Below, in pieces: positions 18,720-26,883 of a stretch of 64,000 bases of DNA. Under the pieces are notes generated by a model. The model was not told the origin of the DNA. It saw only the letters and a program-made list of their open reading frames with translations, and did not search any database. This stretch comes from Maritalea mediterranea (GTDB taxonomy: Bacteria; Pseudomonadota; Alphaproteobacteria; Rhizobiales; Devosiaceae): positions 1,240,001 to 1,304,000 of the forward strand of contig NZ_JAKGTI010000001.1 of the NCBI RefSeq assembly GCF_021568695.1, read 5' to 3'. The first letter of the stretch is position 1. Every line of letters starts with the position of its first letter. The translations under genes were made by a program, and so were the position numbers.

Positions 18720-20078
18720 CTACGCAGCGTCACGGCGTGGCTTGCGGCTGCGTTGTGGCTTGCCGCCTTTGCGTGGGCCGTTTTTCGGGGCTGCATTTTT
18801 GTGTTGGCCATCGCGACCACCACCGCCATTGCGATTGCGGCCACCACGTGGTGGGCCACCGCGACCACGGCGTTGATTACGTTTTGGTGGGGCGCCGCGT
18901 GGAATTTCAATTTCCACTTCTTCGCCTTCCATATCCACGGCAGGAATATCCAACTGCACAAGGCGCTGGATCAGGCCCAGATAGGGCCGCTCTTCCGGAT
19001 CACAGAAGGAAATCGCCAAACCAGATGCGCCGGCACGGGCCGTGCGGCCAATGCGGTGTACATAGCTTTCCGCCACTTCCGGCAATTCATAATTGACCAC
19101 AAGGCCAACGCCGGGCACGTCAATGCCGCGGGCGGCAATATCGGTGGCCACAAGCACCTTGCAGGCGCCTTTTTTGAATTGCTTTAGGGCGCGCTCGCGC
19201 TGATTGTGCGACTTGTTGCCATGAATGGCCTGGGCTTTGATGCCCGAAACGCCAAGACGTTTGGCCACTTTGTCGGCACCGCGCTTTGTGCGGGTGAATA
19301 CGATGGCGGTTTTGTCTTCATGCTCCAACAGCACATCAGAAATCGCTTCAATCTTGTCAGCTTTGCTCATCGAAATGACACACTGCTCGATTTTGTCGGC
19401 AGTCGGTTTGTTTGACGGCACAGACACTTCAAGCGGCTGGTGCAAATGGGAATTGCTCAGCTTGCGAATTTCTTTCGGCATGGTGGCAGAGAACAACATG
19501 GTTTGACGCTCAGTTGGCGTCAAATTCAGGATCTCTTTAATGGCGGGCAAGAAACCAATGTCGAGCATTTGGTCGGCTTCATCAAGCACCACCATTTGCA
19601 CGTCATCAAGCGTCAAAGCATTTTGCTTCAACATATCTTGCAAGCGGCCTGGGGTGGCGATCAGAATATCAACGCCTTGCTGCAACTGGTTTTTCTGCAC
19701 CCGATAGGACACGCCGCCAACAATGGTGGCTACGCGCAAATTGGTGCGGGCAGAGTAATTGCGCACAGATTCGTGAATCTGAGCCGCCAACTCACGGGTT
19801 GGCGAAAGGATCAAGGCGCGCAAGCGCTTATTTTTCGGCGCAGGCCCTTGGGCTTGCAGCTTATGCACGATCGGCAGCGAAAAGGCTGCGGTTTTACCAG
19901 TGCCGGTTTGGGCAAGGCCCACAATATCACGCCCATCCAAGGCAGCCGGAATGGCTTTGGATTGGATAGGGGTGGGCTCGTTCAACCCAAGTTTAGGCAA
20001 AACGGCAAGAATCGGCTTCGCTAAGCCGAATAGTTCAAAACTCAATGGAATATCTTTCGTTGTTGGCGCCGGCAGCAT
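18720..20078 (-). CDS. rhlE: DEAD-box RNA helicase, RhlE type
   Basis: The 452-residue product has all DEAD-box motifs: Q motif 'EPTPIQSKAI', motif I 'AQTGTGKTAAF', Ia 'PTRELAAQI', Ib 'TPGRL', II 'DEAD', III 'SATMP', IV 'IVFTRTK', V 'ATDIAARGIDVPG' and VI 'HRIGRTARAG'. The last ~70 residues are an Arg/Gly/Asn/Lys-rich disordered RNA-binding tail. These enzymes remodel rRNA and mRNA structure and often act in cold adaptation. The start is uncertain: ATG at 20078 places a normal-length N-terminus before the Q motif, while the frame is open to a TTG at 20147. A good terminator follows. Confidence 0.93.
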   Translation of the reverse strand: MLPAPTTKDIPLSFELFGLAKPILAVLPKLGLNEPTPIQSKAIPAALDGRDIVGLAQTGTGKTAAFSLPIVHKLQAQGPAPKNKRLRALILSPTRELAAQIHESVRNYSARTNLRVATIVGGVSYRVQKNQLQQGVDILIATPGRLQDMLKQNALTLDDVQMVVLDEADQMLDIGFLPAIKEILNLTPTERQTMLFSATMPKEIRKLSNSHLHQPLEVSVPSNKPTADKIEQCVISMSKADKIEAISDVLLEHEDKTAIVFTRTKRGADKVAKRLGVSGIKAQAIHGNKSHNQRERALKQFKKGACKVLVATDIAARGIDVPGVGLVVNYELPEVAESYVHRIGRTARAGASGLAISFCDPEERPYLGLIQRLVQLDIPAVDMEGEEVEIEIPRGAPPKRNQRRGRGGPPRGGRNRNGGGGRDGQHKNAAPKNGPRKGGKPQRSRKPRRDAA

Positions 20079-20269
20079 CCGAGTCTCGTTATGAACTAAC
20101 TTTGCTCGGCTTATGACAGGGATGTCATTCTGATAGCGCGTGGCCAAAAATAATTTCGGGCCGGTCCAAATCTGCGCTCAAACAACATTATGCGGCGATA
20201 AAGTCAAGCGAATTCGCATAAATTGCCAAATGAAGGCTGCAAAAGGCAGATATTTTTCGCTTGCCATAT

Positions 20270-20286
20270 ATGAGAAAATATCTCAT
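20270..20286. promoter_or_regulatory. Palindromic operator candidate for the XRE-cupin regulator
   Basis: ATGAGA-AAATA-TCTCAT is a perfect 6-bp dyad centred about 30 nt before the regulator's start codon, followed by a half-site-like GAGAATATGAG. Position and symmetry suggest autoregulation. Confidence 0.5.
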
Positions 20287-20307
20287 TTTAGAGAATATGA
20301 GGGCGCT

Positions 20308-20859
20308 ATGGACAATTTTACATCGCAATTGGCGGAACGACTGAAAACATTGCGACAGGATGCTGACCTGACGCTGGATCAATTGGCGCAGCAATCTGGC
20401 GTTAGCCGGGCCACGCTGTCTCGCTTGGAAAAAGGCGAGGTGAGCCCGACGGCTGAAGTGTTGGGCAAATTATGCGCCGTTTATGGGCTGCCCATGTCGC
20501 GCCTGATGGCCATGGTCGAACAAGAATTTGTGCCGCTGGTGCGTCAGGAGGAGCAGGAGTTTTGGCACGATGCCAAAACTGGCTTTACCCGCACCAAAGT
20601 GTCGCCTCCCGCGGCCAAGCTAAAGGGCGAGGTCATTCGCGGCCGGTTGGAGCCGGGCTGTCAGATCATTTATGATCAACCGTCATTGGCCGGGCTGGAG
20701 CATCATCTGGTGATGCTGGACGGGGCGCTTTTAATCCGCATTGACGATCAGCATTTTCGCCTGAAGACAGGCGATTGCCTGCGCTATCAACTCTTTGCCA
20801 GTTCTGAATTTATCGCCCCGCCCGATAGCGGCGCGGAGTATCTAATTATGCTTGTGTGA
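20308..20859 (+). CDS. XRE-family regulator with C-terminal cupin domain
   Basis: The 183-residue product has an N-terminal lambda-repressor-like helix-turn-helix (about 5-62; 'LTLDQLAQQSGVSRATLSRLEKGEVSPT' spans the recognition helices, 21-48) joined to a small cupin barrel (about 105-180; 'GCQIIYDQPSLAGLEHHLVML', 'KTGDCLRYQLFA') that probably senses a small ligand. The start at 20308 is preferred because the HTH begins directly after it; the frame is open upstream to 20140 but there it is non-coding. A dyad lies in the leader. It heads a three-gene run (regulator, GNAT, DMT transporter). Confidence 0.88.
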   Translation: MDNFTSQLAERLKTLRQDADLTLDQLAQQSGVSRATLSRLEKGEVSPTAEVLGKLCAVYGLPMSRLMAMVEQEFVPLVRQEEQEFWHDAKTGFTRTKVSPPAAKLKGEVIRGRLEPGCQIIYDQPSLAGLEHHLVMLDGALLIRIDDQHFRLKTGDCLRYQLFASSEFIAPPDSGAEYLIMLV

Positions 20860-20865
20860 GGATTT

Positions 20866-21411
20866 ATGCAGATTTTGCGCGCCACGCTGGATCAGTTTGA
20901 TCAGCATTTCGATGATCTGGTCGAAATTTTGCAGCAAACCGTCAACCACGGTGCGGCTGTGGGCTTTATCGCACCGCTCAGCGCCGAGCGGGCAGCACAA
21001 TTTTGGCAGGAGACGATCCGTCCCGCCGTGGCCAGCGGCGACCGGGCCTTGTTTTTGGCGCTGGAGGAGGGGCGGGCCGTGGGCACGGCGCAATTGATAT
21101 TGGGCATGCCCGACAATCAGCCCCATCGTGGCGAAGTCTCCAAAATGATGGTGCATCCTGACCATCGCCGCAAAGGCATTGCCCACCACCTGATCGCGCG
21201 GCTGGAAGAGGAGGCTAGGGCCCATCATCGCTGGCAGATCACGCTGGATACACGCACCGGCGGCGGGGCAGAGCCGTTCTATCATCGCATGGGCTATAAG
21301 GTGGCCGGGATCATTCCCAATTTTGGGAAAAACGCCACAGACGACGCATTCCATGCCACCACCTACATGTACAAAACGCTGGATGAGCGCCGATGCCAAC
21401 AGGCTGGCTAA
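20866..21411 (+). CDS. GNAT-family N-acetyltransferase
   Basis: The 181-residue product has the GNAT fold. The acetyl-CoA pyrophosphate loop is 'VHPDHRRKGIAHHLI' (~101-115; consensus Q/RxxGxG/A as RRKGIA), motif B is 'ITLDTRTGGGAEPFYHRMGY' (~126-145), and the beta4 strand is 'GEVSKMMV'. The substrate is unknown; relatives acetylate amino acids, antibiotics or protein N-termini. It starts 7 nt after the regulator and its end overlaps the next gene by 19 nt, so the three genes are an operon. Confidence 0.88.
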   Translation: MQILRATLDQFDQHFDDLVEILQQTVNHGAAVGFIAPLSAERAAQFWQETIRPAVASGDRALFLALEEGRAVGTAQLILGMPDNQPHRGEVSKMMVHPDHRRKGIAHHLIARLEEEARAHHRWQITLDTRTGGGAEPFYHRMGYKVAGIIPNFGKNATDDAFHATTYMYKTLDERRCQQAG

Positions 21412-21968
21412 TCGGCGGGCTGATGGTCGCCGCCATTTTGGGCGGCGCGCTGATCGCGGCGCAGGGGCCCATCTATGCCCGCATGGCTGTGGGCCTGGGC
21501 AATCCCATCACTGCAACATTGATGGCTTTTCTGATTGCCACTTGTGCTATCAGTTTGGTTGCCATCATAACAAAGGCACCGATGCCCGATGGGCAGGCGG
21601 TGCGCACCATGCCGCCTTGGGTGTGGCTTGGCGCGCTGGTCGGCGTTTATCAGGTGCTGGTGTCCATCTTTGCGGTGCCACGTTTGGGCGTGGCGCCCTT
21701 TATTTTGCTGGTGATTGTGGGACAGATTTGCGCCAGCCTGCTTTATGATCATTTCGGCCTGTTTGACCTCAAAATTCGACCCGTGAATGTGCAGGCGATG
21801 CTGGGTGCAACACTTGTCATTATCGGCGCGTTGCTGGTGATTTGGCGGTCAATTCTAGTTGCGCGGCAGCCCGGGCAAATAAAACCGTCAATTGCACTCA
21901 TTTTTTGCCAGAATCGGCGTGAATCCCGGTTGCGGAATCTCACAATTGGGGGTAAAGCGTCGCCATGA
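21393..21968 (+). CDS. DMT-superfamily transporter, YdcZ/DUF606 type
   Basis: The 191-residue product has five hydrophobic segments (about 6-28, 35-57, 70-92, 98-120, 130-152), the layout of YdcZ/DUF606 proteins, half-size relatives of EamA exporters. After the last segment ('[18 protein letters not shown]') the frame runs on for about 35 polar residues and ends with its TGA overlapping the guaA ATG (ATGA at 21965-21968). That tail looks like run-on after loss of an earlier stop. It overlaps the GNAT gene at its 5' end. Possibly exports the substrate or product of the acetyltransferase. Confidence 0.8.
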   Translation: MPTGWLIGGLMVAAILGGALIAAQGPIYARMAVGLGNPITATLMAFLIATCAISLVAIITKAPMPDGQAVRTMPPWVWLGALVGVYQVLVSIFAVPRLGVAPFILLVIVGQICASLLYDHFGLFDLKIRPVNVQAMLGATLVIIGALLVIWRSILVARQPGQIKPSIALIFCQNRRESRLRNLTIGGKASP

Positions 21969-23533
21969 CAGACATCATCCACGACACCACCCAAAATATC
22001 CTCATTATGGACTTCGGTTCACAAGTGACCCAGCTTATTGCACGTCGCGTACGCGAGGCGGGCGTTTATTGCGAAGTTCATCCCTTCAACAATCTTGGCG
22101 ACAAGCTTGAAACCCTCAAGCCCAAAGGCGTGATCCTTTCCGGTGGCCCGGCAAGCGTGACCGATGACATGGCGCCAGAAATCCACCCCGACATTTGGGC
22201 GCTGGATGTGCCGGTGTTCGGCATCTGCTATGGCCAGCAAGCCATGTGCATGTCGCTCGGCGGCAAAGTTGAAGGCGGCGACCACCGCGAATTTGGCCGC
22301 GCTGATGTGGAAATCACCGCGCCGTGCCCACTGTTTGAAGGTGTCTGGGACGTGGGCCAGAAATATCCTGTGTGGATGAGCCATGGCGACCGCGTGGTGG
22401 ATATTCCCGAAGGGTTTGTGGTGAAAGGCAAATCGCCCGGCGCACCTTTTGCGCTGATCGCCCATGAAGCAAAAAAACGCTTTGCGGTGCAGTTCCACCC
22501 CGAAGTGGTGCACACCCCGGATGGTGCGAAACTGATTTCCAATTTCGTCCATAAAATCTGTGGTTGCGACAATTCATGGACCATGGCCGCCTATCGCGAA
22601 ATGGCCATTGAACGCATCCGCGAAGAAGTGGGCGACGCCAAAGTGATTTGCGGCCTGTCCGGCGGCGTCGATTCCTCTGTGGCTGCGGTGTTGATCCATG
22701 AAGCGATTGGCGATCAGCTGACCTGTATCTTTGTGGATCACGGCCTTTTGCGGATGAATGAAGCGGAAGAAGTGGTGACCCTGTTCCGCGACCATTACAA
22801 CATCCCGCTGGTGCATGTGGATGCCGAAGACACCTTTATGGGCGAGCTGGACGGCAAGTCGGACCCGGAAGAAAAGCGCAAAATCATCGGCCGCTTGTTC
22901 ATCGAAACCTTTGAAGAAGAAGCGAAAAAAGTGGGCGGTGCTGAGTTTTTGGCGCAGGGCACACTTTATCCTGACGTGATCGAAAGCGTCAGCTTCACGG
23001 GCGGTCCATCCGTCACCATCAAATCGCACCACAATGTGGGCGGCTTGCCGGAAAAGATGAATTTGAAGCTGGTCGAGCCACTGCGCGAACTTTTCAAAGA
23101 CGAAGTGCGCGAACTGGGCCGCGAGCTTGGACTGCCCGACAGCTTTGTGGGCCGCCACCCGTTCCCCGGACCGGGCCTGGCCATCCGCTGCCCCGGCGGC
23201 ATCAACAAAGAAAAAGCCGACATTTTGCGCAAAGCCGATGCGATCTATCTCGATGAGATCCGCAAGTCTGGCCAATATGACAAGATCTGGCAGGCATTCG
23301 CCGTGCTGCTGCCCGTGCAAACCGTTGGCGTGATGGGCGATGGCCGCACCTACGAATTCGTATGCGCCCTGCGGGCTGTTACGTCGGTCGATGGCATGAC
23401 TGCCGATTTCTATCATTACGATATGGAATTCCTCGGCCGCACCGCCACACGCATCATCAACGAAGTCAAAGGCATCAACCGCGTCGTCTATGATGTGACC
23501 TCAAAGCCCCCGGGGACTATTGAGTGGGAGTGA
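21965..23533 (+). CDS. guaA: GMP synthase (glutamine-hydrolysing)
   Basis: The 522-residue product converts XMP to GMP using glutamine and ATP. The N-terminal class-I glutaminase has the nucleophile in '[10 protein letters not shown]' (~81-90) and 'QFHPEV' with His and Glu of the triad. The ATP-pyrophosphatase P-loop is '[13 protein letters not shown]' (~227-239). The C-terminal dimerisation domain ends '[10 protein letters not shown]'. The length is normal. Its start overlaps the preceding transporter gene by 4 nt, so its promoter must lie within or before that cassette. A strong terminator follows. Confidence 0.97.
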   Translation: MTDIIHDTTQNILIMDFGSQVTQLIARRVREAGVYCEVHPFNNLGDKLETLKPKGVILSGGPASVTDDMAPEIHPDIWALDVPVFGICYGQQAMCMSLGGKVEGGDHREFGRADVEITAPCPLFEGVWDVGQKYPVWMSHGDRVVDIPEGFVVKGKSPGAPFALIAHEAKKRFAVQFHPEVVHTPDGAKLISNFVHKICGCDNSWTMAAYREMAIERIREEVGDAKVICGLSGGVDSSVAAVLIHEAIGDQLTCIFVDHGLLRMNEAEEVVTLFRDHYNIPLVHVDAEDTFMGELDGKSDPEEKRKIIGRLFIETFEEEAKKVGGAEFLAQGTLYPDVIESVSFTGGPSVTIKSHHNVGGLPEKMNLKLVEPLRELFKDEVRELGRELGLPDSFVGRHPFPGPGLAIRCPGGINKEKADILRKADAIYLDEIRKSGQYDKIWQAFAVLLPVQTVGVMGDGRTYEFVCALRAVTSVDGMTADFYHYDMEFLGRTATRIINEVKGINRVVYDVTSKPPGTIEWE

Positions 23534-23555
23534 GGAGCGTTGGCCGTTAGGCCAG

Positions 23556-23580
23556 AAAAAGCCAATGATTTGGCTTTTTA
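23556..23580 (+). terminator. Rho-independent terminator of guaA
   Basis: AAAAAGCCAA (23556-23565), loop TGAT, TTGGCTTTTT (23570-23579): perfect arms with the T-run inside the 3' arm, 22 nt after the guaA stop. Confidence 0.85.
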
Positions 23581-23631
23581 AGCAACGAACGCCCCGAGCT
23601 TTGCGAGGGGCCAGACCGACTGGTAGCGTAG

Positions 23632-23652
23632 AATTGGTCCAGTGGACCAATT
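23632..23652. repeat. Perfect palindrome, 9-bp arms
   Basis: AATTGGTCC-AGT-GGACCAATT. It is unrelated in sequence to the REP-like palindromes and no T-run follows, so it is not an obvious terminator. Confidence 0.6.
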
Positions 23653-23786
23653 TGAGTTGCGAACGCCCGAAGCCAGCCTGCGTGGCGCGAACGCAGAAAG
23701 AAACAGCGCGGCGTAGGGCTAGGCGTTGGCCACTTGTAAGTTGCGATTGTCGCAAATACCTCAGGGTTTGGCCGCCGTTGAATTGG

Positions 23787-23861
23787 CCCCGGATCAGGTC
23801 CGGGGCGGCCGGAGTGAGCGTTGCCCACTCATCTCGTGGCATTCCCGGCCTTGAGCCGGGA
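23787..23861. repeat. Pair of REP-like palindromes
   Basis: CCCCGGATCAGGTCCGGGG (23787-23805) is followed by TCCCGGCCTTGAGCCGGGA (23843-23861): the same order as the ends of the composite blocks at 16579-16715 and 18017-18151, but with a shorter linker. Confidence 0.8.
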
Positions 23862-24159
23862 TCGGTTGGCAATTTTTGCTCGGCCTGGTGATCTTCGTGC
23901 ATGTTGATGGCTGTTATGATTTCCTATGCCAACACAAGGGTGACACGGATACCAAGACCAATTCTAGCGCTGAGGCGGGGCCACGGATGAGGTCCGGGGC
24001 GGAGAGAGGGCTGGCAACCTAAAGCCACGCCGGTGCGCAACGCAAAATCGAATAAACAAACACCAGCGACGCATCATTTGATGCGCCGTTTTGTTGATCG
24101 CTATTGCGTCCAGCCAAAAGTCTTCCTACATTGCATTCAATAATTTTTAGGGGGATAAA

Positions 24160-24726
24160 ATGGTCTGGTTAATCTTGGGCTTAGTCTTGTTTTTGGGCGT
24201 TCATTCGGCACGGATGTTGGTGCCTGATTTCCGGGAAAAATTCATCGCCAAACATGGCGAGATGATGTGGAAAGGGCTTTATGCCATCGAATCGCTGATC
24301 GGTCTGGCGCTGATCATTTGGGGCTATGGCCAGGCGCGCATGGACCCGGTTATTCTTTATGAAACACCTTATTTCTTCCGCCATATCGCCCATTTGCTGA
24401 TGCTGGTGGCCTTCATCGTGCTGGCCGCGGCCTATGTGCCCGCAGGCAAAATCAAGGCAGCAACCAAGCACCCGATGATCCTGTCGGTCAAAATCTGGGC
24501 CTCCGCCCACTTGCTGGTGAATGGCGATCTCGCCTCGCTGATCCTGTTCCTCAGCTTCCTCGCCTGGGCCGTCTGGAACCGCATCAACGTCAAACGCCGC
24601 GGCGAACCCACACCTGACGCGGGGCCGGTGACCAATGACATGATTGCCGTAGTTATCGGCGGCGTAGCGTTTGTGATCTTCGCCTTCTGGGGCCACGGGA
24701 CACTGATTGGGGTGCCGTTGTTTTAA
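24160..24726 (+). CDS. NnrU-family membrane protein
   Basis: The 188-residue product has about five hydrophobic segments and the NnrU/isoprenoid-methyltransferase-like pattern: 'GVHSARMLVPDFREKF' (13-28) after TM1, 'KHPMILSVKIWASAHLLVNGD' (about 105-125, with His-Pro and Ala-His-Leu-Xaa-Asn-Gly) between TM3 and TM4. NnrU was first linked to nitric-oxide respiration clusters, but no denitrification gene is nearby and the biochemical role is not known. GGGG lies 7 nt before the ATG. It is monocistronic. Confidence 0.85.
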   Translation: MVWLILGLVLFLGVHSARMLVPDFREKFIAKHGEMMWKGLYAIESLIGLALIIWGYGQARMDPVILYETPYFFRHIAHLLMLVAFIVLAAAYVPAGKIKAATKHPMILSVKIWASAHLLVNGDLASLILFLSFLAWAVWNRINVKRRGEPTPDAGPVTNDMIAVVIGGVAFVIFAFWGHGTLIGVPLF

Positions 24727-24990
24727 TGGAGTGTGAGGTTGGTTGCGAATGCTGAGGGCGCATCAACTTTCGTCAGTGATGCTTTGTTAGGAATGTCTGT
24801 AAATGAATGCAGAGTTTGCAGAGGTTCGAGGGTTCCTCGATAGCATCATTTCATTTAGGATGATCTAAAATTTAAGTGTGTGCTAGTAGATGATCAGTGA
24901 GCATTGGGAGAAGAGTATTTTTATACCTAGTCGCTTTTTATGGTGATTGTCATAGACCTTTACTAGTTCAATTTTATTTTCGGAGAACTT

Positions 24991-25617
24991 ATGAAACGTT
25001 TTTTATTCCTTTCGCTATTTGCAGCATTTGTTTTGGCGGGCTGTAAAGCAGATAATGTGCAAATCGAGTTGCAGACTTCCGATATTGTTGACGTCGCCCA
25101 AGGTGGGGCAACAATGGTTGAGTTTGAAGCGGAGTTCTCCAATTTTGGTGAACTTGACGATGAGCAGCGTGCCCAGGTAAGTGCGCTTGAGTCAATCTTG
25201 GAGAATTATCTCACACTTAACGATTTTGAATTAGCGCATACAGAAACTGGCTTTAAAGTGACGATTGAAGGGGAAATTACAATGACCTCTGATTTAAACG
25301 TTGATGACGCCTATTTCATCGGTGTCGCACAATCGGATATTGTGAGAGATGCCACTTTAGTCCAGTTAAAGACCGGAAGTGATTTTGACCGAATGCAGCG
25401 AGAGATGAAGGCAGTAAATTTCATGTTGGCACCAGATGCCTTTCATCCTACTCGCTTTCGTCTGCGCGGTGAAGCGCCTATGGACATACTGGCCCCTGCC
25501 GTACAGATCGATGGTCACCATTATCTTATGTGGCAAGGTACAGCTCGAGATCGACTATCGTTGGTTTTTTCAGGTGGGGCTTTTGAAGAGGTTGGGGCAG
25601 GCTTTTTTATCCGCTAA
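24991..25617 (+). CDS. Lipoprotein of unknown function
   Basis: The 208-residue product starts with a lipoprotein signal ('MKRFLFLSLFAAFVLAGCK'; lipobox LAGC, Cys18), so it should be anchored to a membrane facing the periplasm. The mature part is acidic and mixed alpha/beta with no repeat. I do not recognise the family. A clear GGAG lies 8 nt before the ATG. It is more AT-rich and has less biased codon use than its neighbours, which suggests an accessory gene. The 260 bp upstream is AT-rich and empty; the gene converges on the DksA-like gene. Confidence 0.75.
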   Translation: MKRFLFLSLFAAFVLAGCKADNVQIELQTSDIVDVAQGGATMVEFEAEFSNFGELDDEQRAQVSALESILENYLTLNDFELAHTETGFKVTIEGEITMTSDLNVDDAYFIGVAQSDIVRDATLVQLKTGSDFDRMQREMKAVNFMLAPDAFHPTRFRLRGEAPMDILAPAVQIDGHHYLMWQGTARDRLSLVFSGGAFEEVGAGFFIR

Positions 25618-25633
25618 AGGCAAATATTAGTGC

Positions 25634-25987
25634 TCACTCATTCCCCGCCGCACACCGAATGCAAAACGCGGCGGCCGGATCAACCTCGAGGCGCTGTTTC
25701 GCGATCGGATCGCCGCAATCTTCGCAAAAGCCGTAATCGTCATTTTCGATGCGGGTGAGGGCCATCTCGATGCGGGTGCGTTCGCGTTGGCGGTGGCGTT
25801 TTTGGGCTTGGGCCATGGCTTGCCCCTGCATTGCATCCATGCGGGAAAGGCGGCCGACGGATTGCTGGTCGAGTTCGACGGCTTGCCGTGCTTCTTCGCC
25901 CAGCGCGTCAATGGCTTGCAGCTCTTGCTGTTTGGCCAGCAAAATATCTTTGAAGGCCGCGATTTCTTTTGCGCTTAACTCATCCAT
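25634..25987 (-). CDS. DksA/TraR-type zinc-finger protein
   Basis: The 117-residue product has an N-terminal helical coiled-coil (about 1-80, including 'QERTRIEMALTRIENDDYG'-type sequence) and a C-terminal C4 zinc finger 'CEDCGDPI' (~87-94) with 'CIRCAAG' (~108-114). DksA binds the RNA polymerase secondary channel and works with ppGpp. This protein is shorter than E. coli DksA (151 residues), and the Asp-Ala pair at the coiled-coil tip is not clearly seen, so it may be a DksA-like paralogue. It has its own promoter region, divergent from the YfgM-like gene. Confidence 0.87.
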   Translation of the reverse strand: MDELSAKEIAAFKDILLAKQQELQAIDALGEEARQAVELDQQSVGRLSRMDAMQGQAMAQAQKRHRQRERTRIEMALTRIENDDYGFCEDCGDPIAKQRLEVDPAAAFCIRCAAGNE

Positions 25988-26130
25988 AAGCCGCTGATTT
26001 TAACTGCTTTTACAAAAATTCAAAGGGGCCACGAATTTTCACTGCATTTTGCTTCAGATAAATTGCATTTTTGTTGGCTTCACACTATGGTGCAGCACTC
26101 AAATACAGCCCGAATAAAGAGCAATAGCAT

Positions 26131-26844
26131 ATGTCAGACGAAATTTTTCACGAAGTCGAAGAAGATTTGCGGAATGAACGCATGCGTAGACTGTGGCGCC
26201 AGTTTGGCCCCTATGTGATTGGCGCAGCGGTGCTGATTGTGCTTGTTGTGGCGGGCAATGAAGCCTGGCGCTGGTGGCAAAGCTCACAGCAAAACAGTTC
26301 TGCCGAACAATTTGTGGCGGCGCTGGACGAGGTGGAAGCCGGAAATTATCAGGCCGGCCTTGAAGCGCTGGACAAAGTGCAGGCCGAAGGTGCGGGCAAA
26401 TATCCGGCGCTCGCGAGCTTCCGTGAAGCTGCCGCCTTGGCCCAGCAGGGGCAAATTGATGAGGCTGTGGCCACTTATGATGCCATTGCCGCAGGCCAAA
26501 GCGATCAGCGCTTGCGCGAATTGGCATCGCTATTTGCCGCTTATTTGCTGGTAGATGGCGGTGATCCCTTGGCGGTGAGCCAGCGGGTGGGCGATTTGCA
26601 GGTTGACGGACATCCGATGCGCAGTGCTGCGCGTGAGGCGCTTGGACTGGCCTATTACAGCGCAGGCGATTTCGCGGCGGCCTATACGCAGTTTGAGGCT
26701 GTGGCCAATGATCGTGGTGCACCGCGCAACCTGGCGCAGCGTGTTGGCCTTTATTTGGCCCAACTTGAATCGCAAGGCGTAACCGGTGCGCAGAGCGAAG
26801 AAGCGGCTGCTGCAACCGAAGAAGACGCCGCAGCGAGCGAATAA
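26131..26844 (+). CDS. YfgM-like TPR protein, inner-membrane anchored
   Basis: The 237-residue product has a cytoplasmic N-terminus, one transmembrane segment (about 28-48, 'YVIGAAVLIVLVVAGNEAW') and a periplasmic TPR-like helical domain (about 60-215, with Ala-rich helix pairs such as 'EALGLAYYSAGDFAAAYTQF'). An acidic Ala/Glu tail follows. This is the layout of YfgM, the SecYEG-associated ancillary subunit. As in E. coli it lies just upstream of der, but the bamB gene that separates them there is missing; only 39 bp lie between. Confidence 0.85.
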   Translation: MSDEIFHEVEEDLRNERMRRLWRQFGPYVIGAAVLIVLVVAGNEAWRWWQSSQQNSSAEQFVAALDEVEAGNYQAGLEALDKVQAEGAGKYPALASFREAAALAQQGQIDEAVATYDAIAAGQSDQRLRELASLFAAYLLVDGGDPLAVSQRVGDLQVDGHPMRSAAREALGLAYYSAGDFAAAYTQFEAVANDRGAPRNLAQRVGLYLAQLESQGVTGAQSEEAAAATEEDAAASE

Positions 26845-26883
26845 CGCTGCTGGCGTAAAATCTGGCCGAGTGGAGCCATCAAA

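Larger units (their letters stand above)
23534..24159. other. Non-coding region after guaA
   Basis: About 625 bp holding the guaA terminator, a separate 9-bp-arm palindrome (23632-23652), a pair of REP-like palindromes (23787-23861) and a degenerate one near 23980-24000. Open frames across it are Arg/Pro-rich products of repeat sequence. Confidence 0.6.

Noticed and set aside
23520-23891. Open frames over the guaA 3' end and the palindrome pair, both strands
   Set aside because: They include the guaA terminator hairpin and repeats, with no start signals.
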